Part shown: piece after piece, positions 7,109 through 14,083 of the stretch | How the letters are laid out: the number at the start of each line of letters is the position of its first letter | How positions within the stretch are numbered: the stretch's first letter is position 1 | From: Chloroflexota bacterium | GTDB taxonomy: Bacteria; Chloroflexota; Anaerolineae; VGOG01 | Assembly: GCA_030611885.1 (NCBI GenBank) | Contig: JAUWOY010000022.1 | Coordinates: 1-49,083, forward strand | DNA length: 49,083 bases | Direction: 5' to 3' | Program-made: the position numbers and the translations under genes | Notes under the pieces: generated by a model | The model's database searches: none | What the model was told of the DNA's origin: nothing | What the model saw: the letters and a program-made list of their open reading frames with translations, nothing else

Positions 7109-7972
7109 TCAAGCTCCCAGTTTGCCCAATTCCTTCAATACCTCGCGAGTGACCAGTCTCACCAGTTCTTCTTCGTTGTACTCAGAAGTGGGCTCGGAGG
7201 GGGAGCGATCAACAGCCAGGTCGCAGACGCCACAACTGGCGCAGAAATCCTCTTCCTCCCCCTCCACGGCCAGTCCTTTCTCCCTCCTCATCCGCAGCAG
7301 TTTGGCGACTTCGGCGGGAGGCAAAGGGGTCTCCCGGCCCAACTGGCGCAGGATCAAGGTGACGTAGGCCAGGTGCTCCATCTTCTCCAGCTTGAGGTAA
7401 GCATCAAAAGGGTCCTGGCCCACGGTCAATGTGCCGTGCCGTTGGATGATCAGGGCATCGTGGTTGGCGATGAGGTCCCTGATCGCTCCAGGCCCCTCGG
7501 CGCTGGAGGGAGTAGCGTATTCGGCGGTGGGGATCAGGCCCAGGGTGACGACCACTTCGGGCAGGAGGCACTTGGCCAGGGAGATGCCGGCGATGCTCAG
7601 GGCGACGCAGATGGGGGGATGGGCGTGGATAACGGCGGCGACGTCGGGCCGCTGCCGATAGACCTCCAGGTGCATCGGTAATTCCGAAGTCGGCTTCAGG
7701 CTTCGCCCTGAGGCTCTGCCCGAAGGGTCACGACTGGCGGGCTCATAAGAAGGGATCTTCCTGCCCTCCAGGTCGGTTACGACCAACTGCTCAGGGGCGA
7801 GGAAGCCTTTGCTGAAGCCGCTGGGAGTGGACAGGATGCGGTTCTTGCTCAGGCGCACCGAGACGTTGCCGTCGGTGGCGGCTACATACCCCTTCTCGTG
7901 GAGGAGGCGACCGACGCGGACGATCTCCTTTCGCCATAGCTGCTCTGTTCGGTTATCTATGTAGCTGCTCAA
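7109..7972 (-). CDS. Class II aldolase (fuculose-phosphate aldolase type) with C-terminal extension
   Basis: The enzyme belongs to the class II aldolase/adducin family, zinc-dependent aldolases that cleave sugar phosphates such as L-fuculose-1-phosphate to dihydroxyacetone phosphate and an aldehyde. Zinc-site motifs are visible: HAHPP (about residue 117) and IIQRHGTLTVG (about 174), with the TDGNVSVR phosphate-site block near residue 34. Before the conserved KPTSELPMH lies an inserted stretch SRDPSGRASGRSL coded by a repeat. Unlike a minimal aldolase (about 210-220 residues), this one has 287, with a tail holding CASCGVC and then an amphipathic helix EEELVRLVTREVLKELGK, which resembles encapsulation peptides of bacterial microcompartment enzymes. 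No shell gene is in the window. The substrate is unproven. Confidence 0.85.
   Translation of the reverse strand: MSSYIDNRTEQLWRKEIVRVGRLLHEKGYVAATDGNVSVRLSKNRILSTPSGFSKGFLAPEQLVVTDLEGRKIPSYEPASRDPSGRASGRSLKPTSELPMHLEVYRQRPDVAAVIHAHPPICVALSIAGISLAKCLLPEVVVTLGLIPTAEYATPSSAEGPGAIRDLIANHDALIIQRHGTLTVGQDPFDAYLKLEKMEHLAYVTLILRQLGRETPLPPAEVAKLLRMRREKGLAVEGEEEDFCASCGVCDLAVDRSPSEPTSEYNEEELVRLVTREVLKELGKLGA
7686..7735 (-). repeat. Palindromic repeat inside the aldolase frame
   Basis: The segment with GGCTTCAGGCTTCGCCCTGAGGC and CCCGAAGGGTC is of the same short repeat type as the one at 1746-1778. It codes the extra residues SRDPSGRASGRSL between conserved aldolase blocks without breaking the frame. 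Confidence 0.55.
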
Positions 7973-7983
7973 TCGTTTCCCTC

Positions 7984-8415
7984 CTAACTATTGCGCACAT
8001 TGACCATCAGAAGCCTGGCGGTGAATTCCTCATAGGATGGTGTACTGGCCAGGCGGATCAGGTGTGAAAGGCAGCGGCAGTCGGAGGAACCGAAGCCAGG
8101 GACAGGTGTCTCGCTGCCGGGGAGCTGCCGGGCGGCCTGAGCCCAGAGGCACTCCAATTTGTCCGTCGAGGCTGCGCTCCAGACATCCACCAGTTGGGCG
8201 TGCTCCAGCAGGTAGTCTATGTGCCAGTGGAACTTCTTGGCGCGGCGGCGGTGGCGGGCCAGGCGCGCCTCCAAGCCCCCAGGCCCCAGCGCGCTGCCCA
8301 CGTAGAGGTAGTAGCCAGCGGGAAAGGTAAACGTGCCCAGCTTGCCGACGGTGATCTCTTCGCTGCGCTCCAACCTCAAGACCAGGGCGTAGGTGCCTTT
8401 GCTGGATTCGCTCAT
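7984..8415 (-). CDS. GIY-YIG (DUF123) domain protein
   Basis: The 143-residue protein matches the DUF123 branch of the GIY-YIG fold, known as stand-alone proteins or fused to endonuclease III: GTYALVLRLE, FPAGYYLYVGSALGPGGLEARLARH, FHWHIDYLLEHAQLVDVW and GFGSSDCRCLSHLI. A nuclease or nucleic-acid role is inferred from the fold. The ATG at 8415 (MSESSKG) is chosen over an upstream ATG at 8436 that lies within the insertion-sequence end. The terminal inverted repeat of that element begins only 5 nt before this start, so the native promoter and ribosome binding site have been displaced and expression may be lost or driven by the element. Confidence 0.8.
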   Translation of the reverse strand: MSESSKGTYALVLRLERSEEITVGKLGTFTFPAGYYLYVGSALGPGGLEARLARHRRRAKKFHWHIDYLLEHAQLVDVWSAASTDKLECLWAQAARQLPGSETPVPGFGSSDCRCLSHLIRLASTPSYEEFTARLLMVNVRNS

Positions 8416-8420
8416 CCTAT

Positions 8421-8437
8421 CGTAAGTTACGTGCAAC
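8421..8437 (+). repeat. Left terminal inverted repeat of the IS
   Basis: CGTAAGTTACGTGCAAC, complementary to 10677-10693. It lies 5 nt from the start codon of the GIY-YIG gene. Confidence 0.92.
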
Positions 8438-8554
8438 GTAACGAAGAATCGTTTCCAAAGTCCGAAAACTGAACTTTACCAACTACAAAGTTCTCCCGCT
8501 TGTGGTACAATTGGCAAGTCCATAGAAACTCTGACAAAGCAAGGAGGGCTTGCC

Positions 8555-10687
8555 ATGAGTACAACACAAGCGATCAACAATGTCCAATGGCTTCCCGGCT
8601 TGTCAGCCGGGACGGGGAACAGGGATCAGCAGCTTGTATCCCCTGTGCTTCGCCAACTGGGGGCCAATGCTCGTATTTCACTGTCCATGAATGGGGCCAT
8701 GCTGGAAGTCTGGAGAGCTGCCTGGGACGCCCCGTCCACAGTGATCTTCAATCCAGTTGTTGTCCCGGCTGTGCGGGTGGGTGGAATCTGGCTGTTCCAG
8801 GAGACGGTTAATGCCCTGGATAGACCACCCTGGTCGCAGTCGCCCTTGGACATCGCCCGCGCCGCAGTGAGCCATAGGCTGAGCCGGATGGCAGAATTGC
8901 CACAAGGCGTGTATACCCAGCATGCGCTGATGGTGCCTTGGGGCGACTTCGCCCACGAGATTGGCCTGATCCAGAAGCTGAGCCAGGTGCCCATCCCCCA
9001 GAAGGGCGTCGTCCACGCTCCTCAGGCCAAAGTGTTGACCTTCTTGATGGGCATCCTCACAGGCATCACCCACTTGAAGGACTTGAACGAGGGGCCTCAT
9101 CCTCTGGCTCATGATTGGGCTGCTATTCGAGCCTGGGGTCTGGTTTCTTTGGCCCACTACACCGGCGTAAGCCGCACTCTTGCTTCCTGCGACCAAGAAA
9201 CGGTGGAAGCGATTGTCCAGGTGTTGGACGAGGTTTCCCAACCCTTCGTTGACCAAGAGGTGTGTTTGCTTCGTCAACGAAACAGCCCCTCGATCATCGA
9301 TCTGGACCTGGCCCCTCGGCGTGTCAGCGATACCAGCACCACCTTCCCCGATGCAGAGTTCGGCTGGCAAAGCGACGAGGTTGGACTGGGATACGATGCG
9401 GCTTTGGCGACCTTGGCTTCGCCTACCTATGGCCGTTTGTTCCTGGTGGGCTTCCACCATCCGCGCAATACCGTATCGCTGCCACGCCTGCAGAAGATGG
9501 TGCTCGCTGCTGAAGACCGTCTGGGTGTGCGTCCACGGCGACGGACGGAATTGGTGGAACAGCGGCTACAAGAATTGGAAAAGACCTTGTCCCAACGCCA
9601 GGGTTGGCTGGCAGCTCAATTGGACAAGCAGAAGGCTCTCACGGCTCAGCTAGACACAGTGCCTGAAGATATTGCTCGACTGGAAGCCGAGGTGGCCGCG
9701 CTGGAAGCCATCTGCCGTGCCCAGGATCGGAAGGCAAAGCCTCACAGTCAGTTGGCCAAGGCACGTCGCCGTTTGGGGGCTGCGCAGAAAAAGCTCGAGA
9801 AAGCACTTCAGTACCTACAACAAGCGCAGCGGGCTGCAGTGACCCATCGGAAGCGACTGGAACACTTCCAGGCCGAACACGCTAAACTGACTGAACATCT
9901 GGCACGACTGCAAGCCGACAACGAGAGCAATCCCGATCCCGTGATCATCATCCTGCGCATAGATGCAGGGTTCGGCACCGGCCCCAACATCACCTGGTTG
10001 GCCGAGATGGGCTACATCATCTACACCAAGGCCCGCAACGCCCAGGTGGCAGCCAGGCTCAAGGCCATGGTGCAACCCCATACCAGATGGACTCGAGTGG
10101 GCAAGAACGCAGAGATGACCGCCTGGGGCGAGCAGCGCATCAGCAATTGCCCGTACCCACTGACTGTGGCCTTGGAGCGTTTCCACACTCCCGATGGGCT
10201 GAAGCACAGCGCCCTCATCGCCTACCGCGATGACGGTCAGACGCTCACCCTACCAGCCTGGTTTGACTTCTACAATGGCCGTCAAACCATAGAGGCCGGC
10301 ATCAAAGAGACCAACGTAGTCTTCAAAATGCATCCACTGAAGATGCGTTCACGAGGTGGCATCTTGCTTCGAGAGCAATTCTCCCTCTTCGCGGCCAACT
10401 TCGTGCGTTGGGCTGCGGTATGGCTAGATGAGCGGGTATCACGCAGCAACCGACGCTTCGATGATGCCCTGACACGGGTCAAGGCCATGGTGCGAGTGGG
10501 AGCCAACACCAGTGCCTGGGTAGTATCCGAGACCGAGGACTTGTTGGTAAGGTTCGATGAGACCGGGGCCTATCCAGGGGTAGAACTCCGCCTGGCTGGG
10601 ACATGGCGTGTTCGCCCACCGATTCTGCCCCGCAAGAAAGTTCACGACTTCGACTTTGGAGACGAATCTGCCCCCGGTTGCACGTAA
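8555..10687 (+). CDS. IS4-superfamily-like DDE transposase
   Basis: The 710-residue transposase would cut and join the IS ends. An RNase H-like core is suggested by three acidic sites: IIDLDLAPRR (first Asp), IILRIDAGFGTGPNI (second Asp) and YNGRQTIEAGIKE (Glu), the last in the Y-(2)-R-(3)-E setting known from IS4-type enzymes. Between the first two lies a long charged coiled-coil insertion, about residues 325-455 (RLQELEKTLSQRQGWLAAQL and LAKARRRLGAAQKKLEKALQ), which makes the protein much longer than a typical 400-residue IS4 enzyme. The ATG at 8555 has AAGGAGG upstream. I place it near the IS1634/IS1380-type groups without certainty. Confidence 0.85.
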   Translation: MSTTQAINNVQWLPGLSAGTGNRDQQLVSPVLRQLGANARISLSMNGAMLEVWRAAWDAPSTVIFNPVVVPAVRVGGIWLFQETVNALDRPPWSQSPLDIARAAVSHRLSRMAELPQGVYTQHALMVPWGDFAHEIGLIQKLSQVPIPQKGVVHAPQAKVLTFLMGILTGITHLKDLNEGPHPLAHDWAAIRAWGLVSLAHYTGVSRTLASCDQETVEAIVQVLDEVSQPFVDQEVCLLRQRNSPSIIDLDLAPRRVSDTSTTFPDAEFGWQSDEVGLGYDAALATLASPTYGRLFLVGFHHPRNTVSLPRLQKMVLAAEDRLGVRPRRRTELVEQRLQELEKTLSQRQGWLAAQLDKQKALTAQLDTVPEDIARLEAEVAALEAICRAQDRKAKPHSQLAKARRRLGAAQKKLEKALQYLQQAQRAAVTHRKRLEHFQAEHAKLTEHLARLQADNESNPDPVIIILRIDAGFGTGPNITWLAEMGYIIYTKARNAQVAARLKAMVQPHTRWTRVGKNAEMTAWGEQRISNCPYPLTVALERFHTPDGLKHSALIAYRDDGQTLTLPAWFDFYNGRQTIEAGIKETNVVFKMHPLKMRSRGGILLREQFSLFAANFVRWAAVWLDERVSRSNRRFDDALTRVKAMVRVGANTSAWVVSETEDLLVRFDETGAYPGVELRLAGTWRVRPPILPRKKVHDFDFGDESAPGCT

Positions 10688-10693
10688 CTTACG
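10677..10693 (+). repeat. Right terminal inverted repeat of the IS
   Basis: GTTGCACGTAACTTACG, exact complement of 8421-8437. It contains the transposase stop codon (10685-10687). Confidence 0.92.
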
Positions 10694-11181
10694 CTAGAGA
10701 TGAGAAGTTTTTTGTTGGCGAGAAGATCATATCGCTTCGAAAAACAGCTAGACCTCAATTCACCTATACTGATTTCCCGTGTTATGTATCACAGACATTT
10801 TACATCCTCAAACCAAAAGATGTCAATTTGAAGTACTTGCTCGGATTACTAAACTCGCGTGTTATCTACTTTTGGCTAGACAAAAAGGGTAAGAAGCAGG
10901 GCGATCAACTCCAAGTTGATAAACAACCTCTACTGAAGATACCCATCCGCACCATCAACTTCGACGACCCGGCGGACGTCGCCCGCCACGACAAGATGGT
11001 GGCGCTGGTAGAGCGCATGTTGGGCTTGCACAAGAAGCTGGCCGCCGCCACCATCCCCGCCGATAAGGAGCTCTACCAGCGGCAGATAGAGGCGACCGAC
11101 CGGCAGATTGACGCGCTGGTGTATGAGTTGTATGGGTTGCCGGAGGAGGAGATTGGGGCGGTGGAGGAACAGAATCACTGA
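10694..11181 (+). pseudogene. Tail of a type IIG restriction-modification enzyme, cut off by the IS
   Basis: Immediately after the IS the frame reads RDEKFFVGEKIISLRKTARPQFTY, then YVSQTFYILKPKD, YLLGLLNSRVIYFWLDKKGK and KQPLLKIPIRTI, ending with a helical region KMVALVERMLGLHKKLAAA. This is the C-terminal target-recognition part (TaqI-like specificity domain) of Eco57I-type restriction-modification or PglX-like proteins. The nuclease and methyltransferase parts, normally 600 or more residues, are absent; the IS takes their place and the sequence beyond its left end is unrelated. The open frame running in from the IS gives 162 codons after the junction but is very unlikely to make a working protein. 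Confidence 0.82.
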
Positions 11182-11285
11182 GGCACTGAGGAGAGTGATC
11201 ACACTGAAAGGGCTTCAGTGGTCTCAAAGGTTTCAGTGGGGTCAGTGGTTCAGCGGACGTGCGCCGATTGACACGCTTTGTCACC
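11182..11285 (+). repeat. Short imperfect repeats downstream of the R-M remnant
   Basis: Units of the type TTCAGTGG / GGTCTCAAAGG / TTTCAGTGG / GGTCAGTGG / TTCAGCGG follow each other between about 11214 and 11256. No gene is seen here; the stretch looks like decayed low-complexity sequence before the riboswitch promoter. Confidence 0.5.
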
Positions 11286-11314
11286 TTGCCAAGATAGCCG
11301 AGTTGTGGTATACT
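11286..11314 (+). promoter_or_regulatory. Promoter of the cobalamin operon
   Basis: TTGCCA (11286-11291), 17-bp spacer, TATACT (11309-11314). A start near 11321 would place the whole riboswitch in the leader. The same pair of hexamers with the same spacing occurs at 39185-39213. Confidence 0.75.
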
Positions 11315-11339
11315 ATGACCTGGAAAACTGAATACTGAC

Positions 11340-11522
11340 CGGTAGAGGTGACCTGGGCCGAAAGGCCAGGCTGAAAAGGGGAAGTCCGGTGTGAGTCCGG
11401 CGCTGTCCCGCAACTGTAATCTGGCCAATAACCAATATCTAATCTCCAATAGCTGGTATCAATAGCTATTAGATATTGGTTATTGGCCAGGAAGCCAGGA
11501 TACCTGCCTCTCCACGGTTCCA
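11340..11522 (+). promoter_or_regulatory. Cobalamin (adenosylcobalamin-type) riboswitch
   Basis: Core elements are clear: GAAAAGGGGAAGTCCGGTG, GAGTCCGGCGCTGTCCCGCAACTGTAA and, after a variable stem, AGCCAGGATACCTGCCTCT, the conserved B12 box region. The 5' GGTAGAGGTG can pair near the 3' CCTGCCTCTCC to close the structure. Between the two core halves (11421-11490) the variable stem is a 23-bp perfect inverted repeat built of 7-bp units. The downstream intrinsic terminator suggests transcriptional control: cobalamin binding would switch off the operon. The first gene begins 165 nt after the aptamer. Confidence 0.93.
11421..11490 (+). repeat. 23-bp perfect inverted repeat within the riboswitch
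   Basis: CTGGCCAATAACCAATATCT plus AAT (11421-11443) is fully complementary to 11468-11490. The left arm reads as 7-bp units CCAATAA, CCAATAT, CTAATCT, CCAATAG, like the heptamer runs elsewhere in the window. Confidence 0.9.
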
Positions 11523-11577
11523 GAAACCTTCGCGAGAAAGGGGGCGGGAATATCATGAACCGAGTACGATGAACAGT

Positions 11578-11607
11578 CCCCTTGTCGAAGCAGACAAGGG
11601 GATTTTT
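11578..11607 (+). terminator. Riboswitch-linked intrinsic terminator
   Basis: CCCCTTGTC (11578-11586) and GACAAGGGG (11593-11601) form a 9-bp stem with a 6-nt loop, followed by ATTTTTATT. Its position after the aptamer and before the first gene marks it as the expression platform. Confidence 0.85.
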
Positions 11608-11686
11608 ATTCGACGAATATTACGCACGCGGCCTGAGGTCAAAGGGCTGTGTCTACAAGTTAATGAAATGAAAGGGAGGCAATTCA

Positions 11687-13924
11687 GTGAAAACCTATAA
11701 AGTACTAACCTTTGTGAGCTTGATAGCTCTACTGTTGGGCGGCTTGCTCCTGGGCGCCGCCGATGCCACGGCTGTAGAGACCGAAACGCCCACGAACCAT
11801 GTGACCGTCGTCGTCCAGTTCGGCGATGGCCGCCTCATCACCCGGCGCGTGACCTTCGCCGACGATGTCATCTCTGGGCTGGATGCCCTTCTGGGGACCG
11901 GGCTCGACGTCGTCACCGGCTTCGGCGGTGCGGCGGTGTGTCGCATTGAGGACGAGGGCTGCCCGGCCGACGACTGCTTCTGCTCAAGCTCGTTCTGGAG
12001 CTTTTGGCTGCTTGAGGGCGGCCGATGGGAGAGCGCCACGACTGGCGCCAACGAGGTTCAGCTTGACGATGGCGACGTCAGCGGTTGGCACTGGGGCGAT
12101 TTCCAGGCGCCGATAGATTTAGCAGCGCCAGAGACGGCCGCCTACAGCGCGGTGGGCTGGTTAAGACGACAGCAGGGGACCGACGGCGGTTTCGGCTATG
12201 CGGGACCTGCGGGCGAGAGCGACCCTGGGCCAACCCTGGATGCGATTCTGGCCGGCGCTGCCGCCAACGCCGATCCTGCTTCCTGGCGAAACGAGGCTGG
12301 CCTTTCCCCATTGGATTACCTGGCCAGCCAGGTGGTAACCTACACCGATCAGAGCGCTGCCGCGGCCGGCAAGATGGCCCTGGGCGTCATCGCCGCCGAT
12401 GAAGACGCCTGCGACTTCGCGGGCCAGGACCTCATCGCCAGGATCGAGAGCTACTACGAGCCGACGACTGACCAGTACGGTAGCTCCAACTGGGACCAGG
12501 CGCTCTCGATGCTGGCTTTGCGGGCGGTCAAGGAGACCGTGTCCATCAGTGCCACTCTTCAGCTTAAGTCAACCCAAAGCACCGAAGGCGGTTGGGCCTT
12601 CTCGCCGGGGTTTGACATCGAGGTGGACAGCACGGCTTTGTCGCTGCAAGCTCTTATCGCCGCTGGCGAGCCCCTGACCTCGACCACGGTGCTTAGTGCT
12701 ACAAACTACCTGCACAGCGTGCAAACCGCCGACGGTGGCTTCCCTGGCTTCACCGGCCATACCAGCGCCAGCTCCACCAGCTTCGGCGTGCAGGGGCTCA
12801 TCGCCGTTGGTCAGAACCCGCTGAGCGCCACATGGACGGTGAGCGATACCACGCCCATTGATGCCCTGCTGGCACTGCAGAGCCCTGAGGGTGGCTTTGC
12901 TGGCTTCTTTGGCCCCAGCGATCTGCAGGCCACGGCCCAGGCGATCCCGGCCCTGGTCGGCAGGTCCTTCCCGCTCCTGGGCCGAGGGGTTGCGGCCCAC
13001 AAGGCCCTGGACTGGATACGGACCCAGCAGAACGCCGACGGTGGATTCCCTGGATTTGCGGGGGGCTCCGATCCGGGCTCCACCCTCGATGCGGCCTTCG
13101 CCTTCGCCGCCGATGGGGTGAACCCCGACTCCGTAGAGACCAGCGGCCTGTCTCCCCTCGATTACCTGGAGACCCAGGTGCTGACCTACACGGTCAGCAC
13201 GGCGGCCACGGGCAAGCTGATCCTCGGCGTCGTGGCCGGGGAACGGGACCCGACGGCCTTCGGCGGCGCAGACCTGGTTGGTCAGCTCACCCAGACCTAC
13301 ACGACCAGCGGCCAATACGGTGCTTCGGTGACGGATCAGGGCTGGGCGCTCCTGGCCCTCGACGCCGTCCGCGCCCCCATCCCTCAAGCTGCCACTGATT
13401 GGCTTCTGGCGCAGCAGCAGCCCAACGGCGGCTGGGAATTCGCAACTGGGTGGGGCACCGATAGCAACACTACGGGGCTGGCATTGCAGGCGCTGACGGC
13501 TGCGGGCGTGGCCCCGGATTCGACCGGCGTCATCAGCGCCACCCAATACCTGCGGTCGCTCCAGAACAGCGATGGCGGCTTCCCGTACACCACGCCTTCG
13601 CCCTACGGTACAGACACAGACACCAACTCGACGGCTTATGCCATTCAAGGCCTGACGGCCGCTGGGCAGATGGTGGATGGCCCGACGTGGACGAGGCACT
13701 TCACCGAGACTACGGCCATCACGCTCACGCTGCGCTCGCCGGTGGATCGCCTGCTGGAGCTACAGAATCCCAGCGGCGCCTTCCGTTACCAAGATGCCTT
13801 CCCCGGCGACAACCGCCTGGCGAGCTATCAGGCCGTGCCGGCCCTGCTGGGCCGGATTCAGCCCCTCCGCCGGCAGAGGGTCTTCATCCACCTGCCGCTG
13901 GTCCTGAAGGACGCTATGCCTTAG
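11687..13924 (+). CDS. Secreted transcobalamin-like protein: DUF4430 plus two alpha/alpha barrels
   Basis: The 745-residue exported protein starts at GTG 11687 behind AGGGAGG and has a signal peptide (to about residue 28). Residues about 36-142 form a DUF4430 domain (VTVVVQFGDGRLITRRVTF, DGDVSGWHWG), the fold of the C-terminal beta domain of human intrinsic factor and transcobalamin. The rest is two consecutive copies of a prenyltransferase/squalene-cyclase-type alpha/alpha barrel (about 150-440 and 441-730), with repeats such as QQGTDGGFGYAG, VQTADGGFPGF, QQNADGGFPGF and LQNSDGGFPY; both copies contain the matching phrase LSPLDYL. The animal proteins bind cobalamin between just such a barrel and DUF4430. 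With the upstream B12 riboswitch and downstream ECF transporter, a cobalamin-capturing surface protein is the best reading. It ends in VFIHLPLVLK, a tail type I associate with Chloroflexota secreted proteins. Confidence 0.85.
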   Translation: MKTYKVLTFVSLIALLLGGLLLGAADATAVETETPTNHVTVVVQFGDGRLITRRVTFADDVISGLDALLGTGLDVVTGFGGAAVCRIEDEGCPADDCFCSSSFWSFWLLEGGRWESATTGANEVQLDDGDVSGWHWGDFQAPIDLAAPETAAYSAVGWLRRQQGTDGGFGYAGPAGESDPGPTLDAILAGAAANADPASWRNEAGLSPLDYLASQVVTYTDQSAAAAGKMALGVIAADEDACDFAGQDLIARIESYYEPTTDQYGSSNWDQALSMLALRAVKETVSISATLQLKSTQSTEGGWAFSPGFDIEVDSTALSLQALIAAGEPLTSTTVLSATNYLHSVQTADGGFPGFTGHTSASSTSFGVQGLIAVGQNPLSATWTVSDTTPIDALLALQSPEGGFAGFFGPSDLQATAQAIPALVGRSFPLLGRGVAAHKALDWIRTQQNADGGFPGFAGGSDPGSTLDAAFAFAADGVNPDSVETSGLSPLDYLETQVLTYTVSTAATGKLILGVVAGERDPTAFGGADLVGQLTQTYTTSGQYGASVTDQGWALLALDAVRAPIPQAATDWLLAQQQPNGGWEFATGWGTDSNTTGLALQALTAAGVAPDSTGVISATQYLRSLQNSDGGFPYTTPSPYGTDTDTNSTAYAIQGLTAAGQMVDGPTWTRHFTETTAITLTLRSPVDRLLELQNPSGAFRYQDAFPGDNRLASYQAVPALLGRIQPLRRQRVFIHLPLVLKDAMP

Positions 13925-14082
13925 GAGTAAGCAAGTGTCAACTTAAGACTTCGGAGGTTTCCGGCGATGCCTCTGCTGGCAAAGCCACCTTGATTATGCA
14001 GTTGGTTTGCTGGCGAAATCGCGTCTGAAAACCTCCGAAGTCTGGATCGCTCTCTTAAGTTGACCTTAATGTAGGAGTAAGC
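13922..14082 (+). mobile_element. Small non-coding inverted-repeat element with 11-bp target duplication
   Basis: TAGGAGTAAGC occurs at 13922-13932 and again at 14072-14082. Between them lie 139 bp with nested inverted repeats: GTCAACTTAAG (13937-13947) against 14054-14064, and AGACTTCGGAGGTTT (13946-13960) against 14029-14043. The first direct repeat holds the stop codon of the upstream gene, the second holds the Shine-Dalgarno sequence of the next. This is the signature of a MITE-like insertion. Confidence 0.8.
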
Positions 14083-14083
14083 G

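Larger units (their letters stand above)
8421..10693 (+). mobile_element. Insertion sequence, 2273 bp, DDE transposase
   Basis: The element is bounded by perfect 17-bp terminal inverted repeats, CGTAAGTTACGTGCAAC at 8421-8437 and its complement at 10677-10693. It carries one full-length transposase gene, whose stop codon lies within the right repeat. No matching target duplication flanks it (left flank ends TCCTAT, right flank starts CTAGAG; at most a TA if the ends are taken one base further out). The element appears intact. The genes on its two sides are unrelated to each other. Confidence 0.9.

Noticed and set aside
12569..13699. 376-codon minus-strand frame opposite the barrel protein
   Set aside because: It mirrors the repeats of the plus-strand gene and has no family features.
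11687..13924. Squalene-hopene cyclase or prenyltransferase enzyme
   Set aside because: The QxxDGGF-type repeats fit the barrel fold, but the catalytic DxDD motif is not seen, the protein has a signal peptide and a DUF4430 domain, and the operon is B12-controlled.
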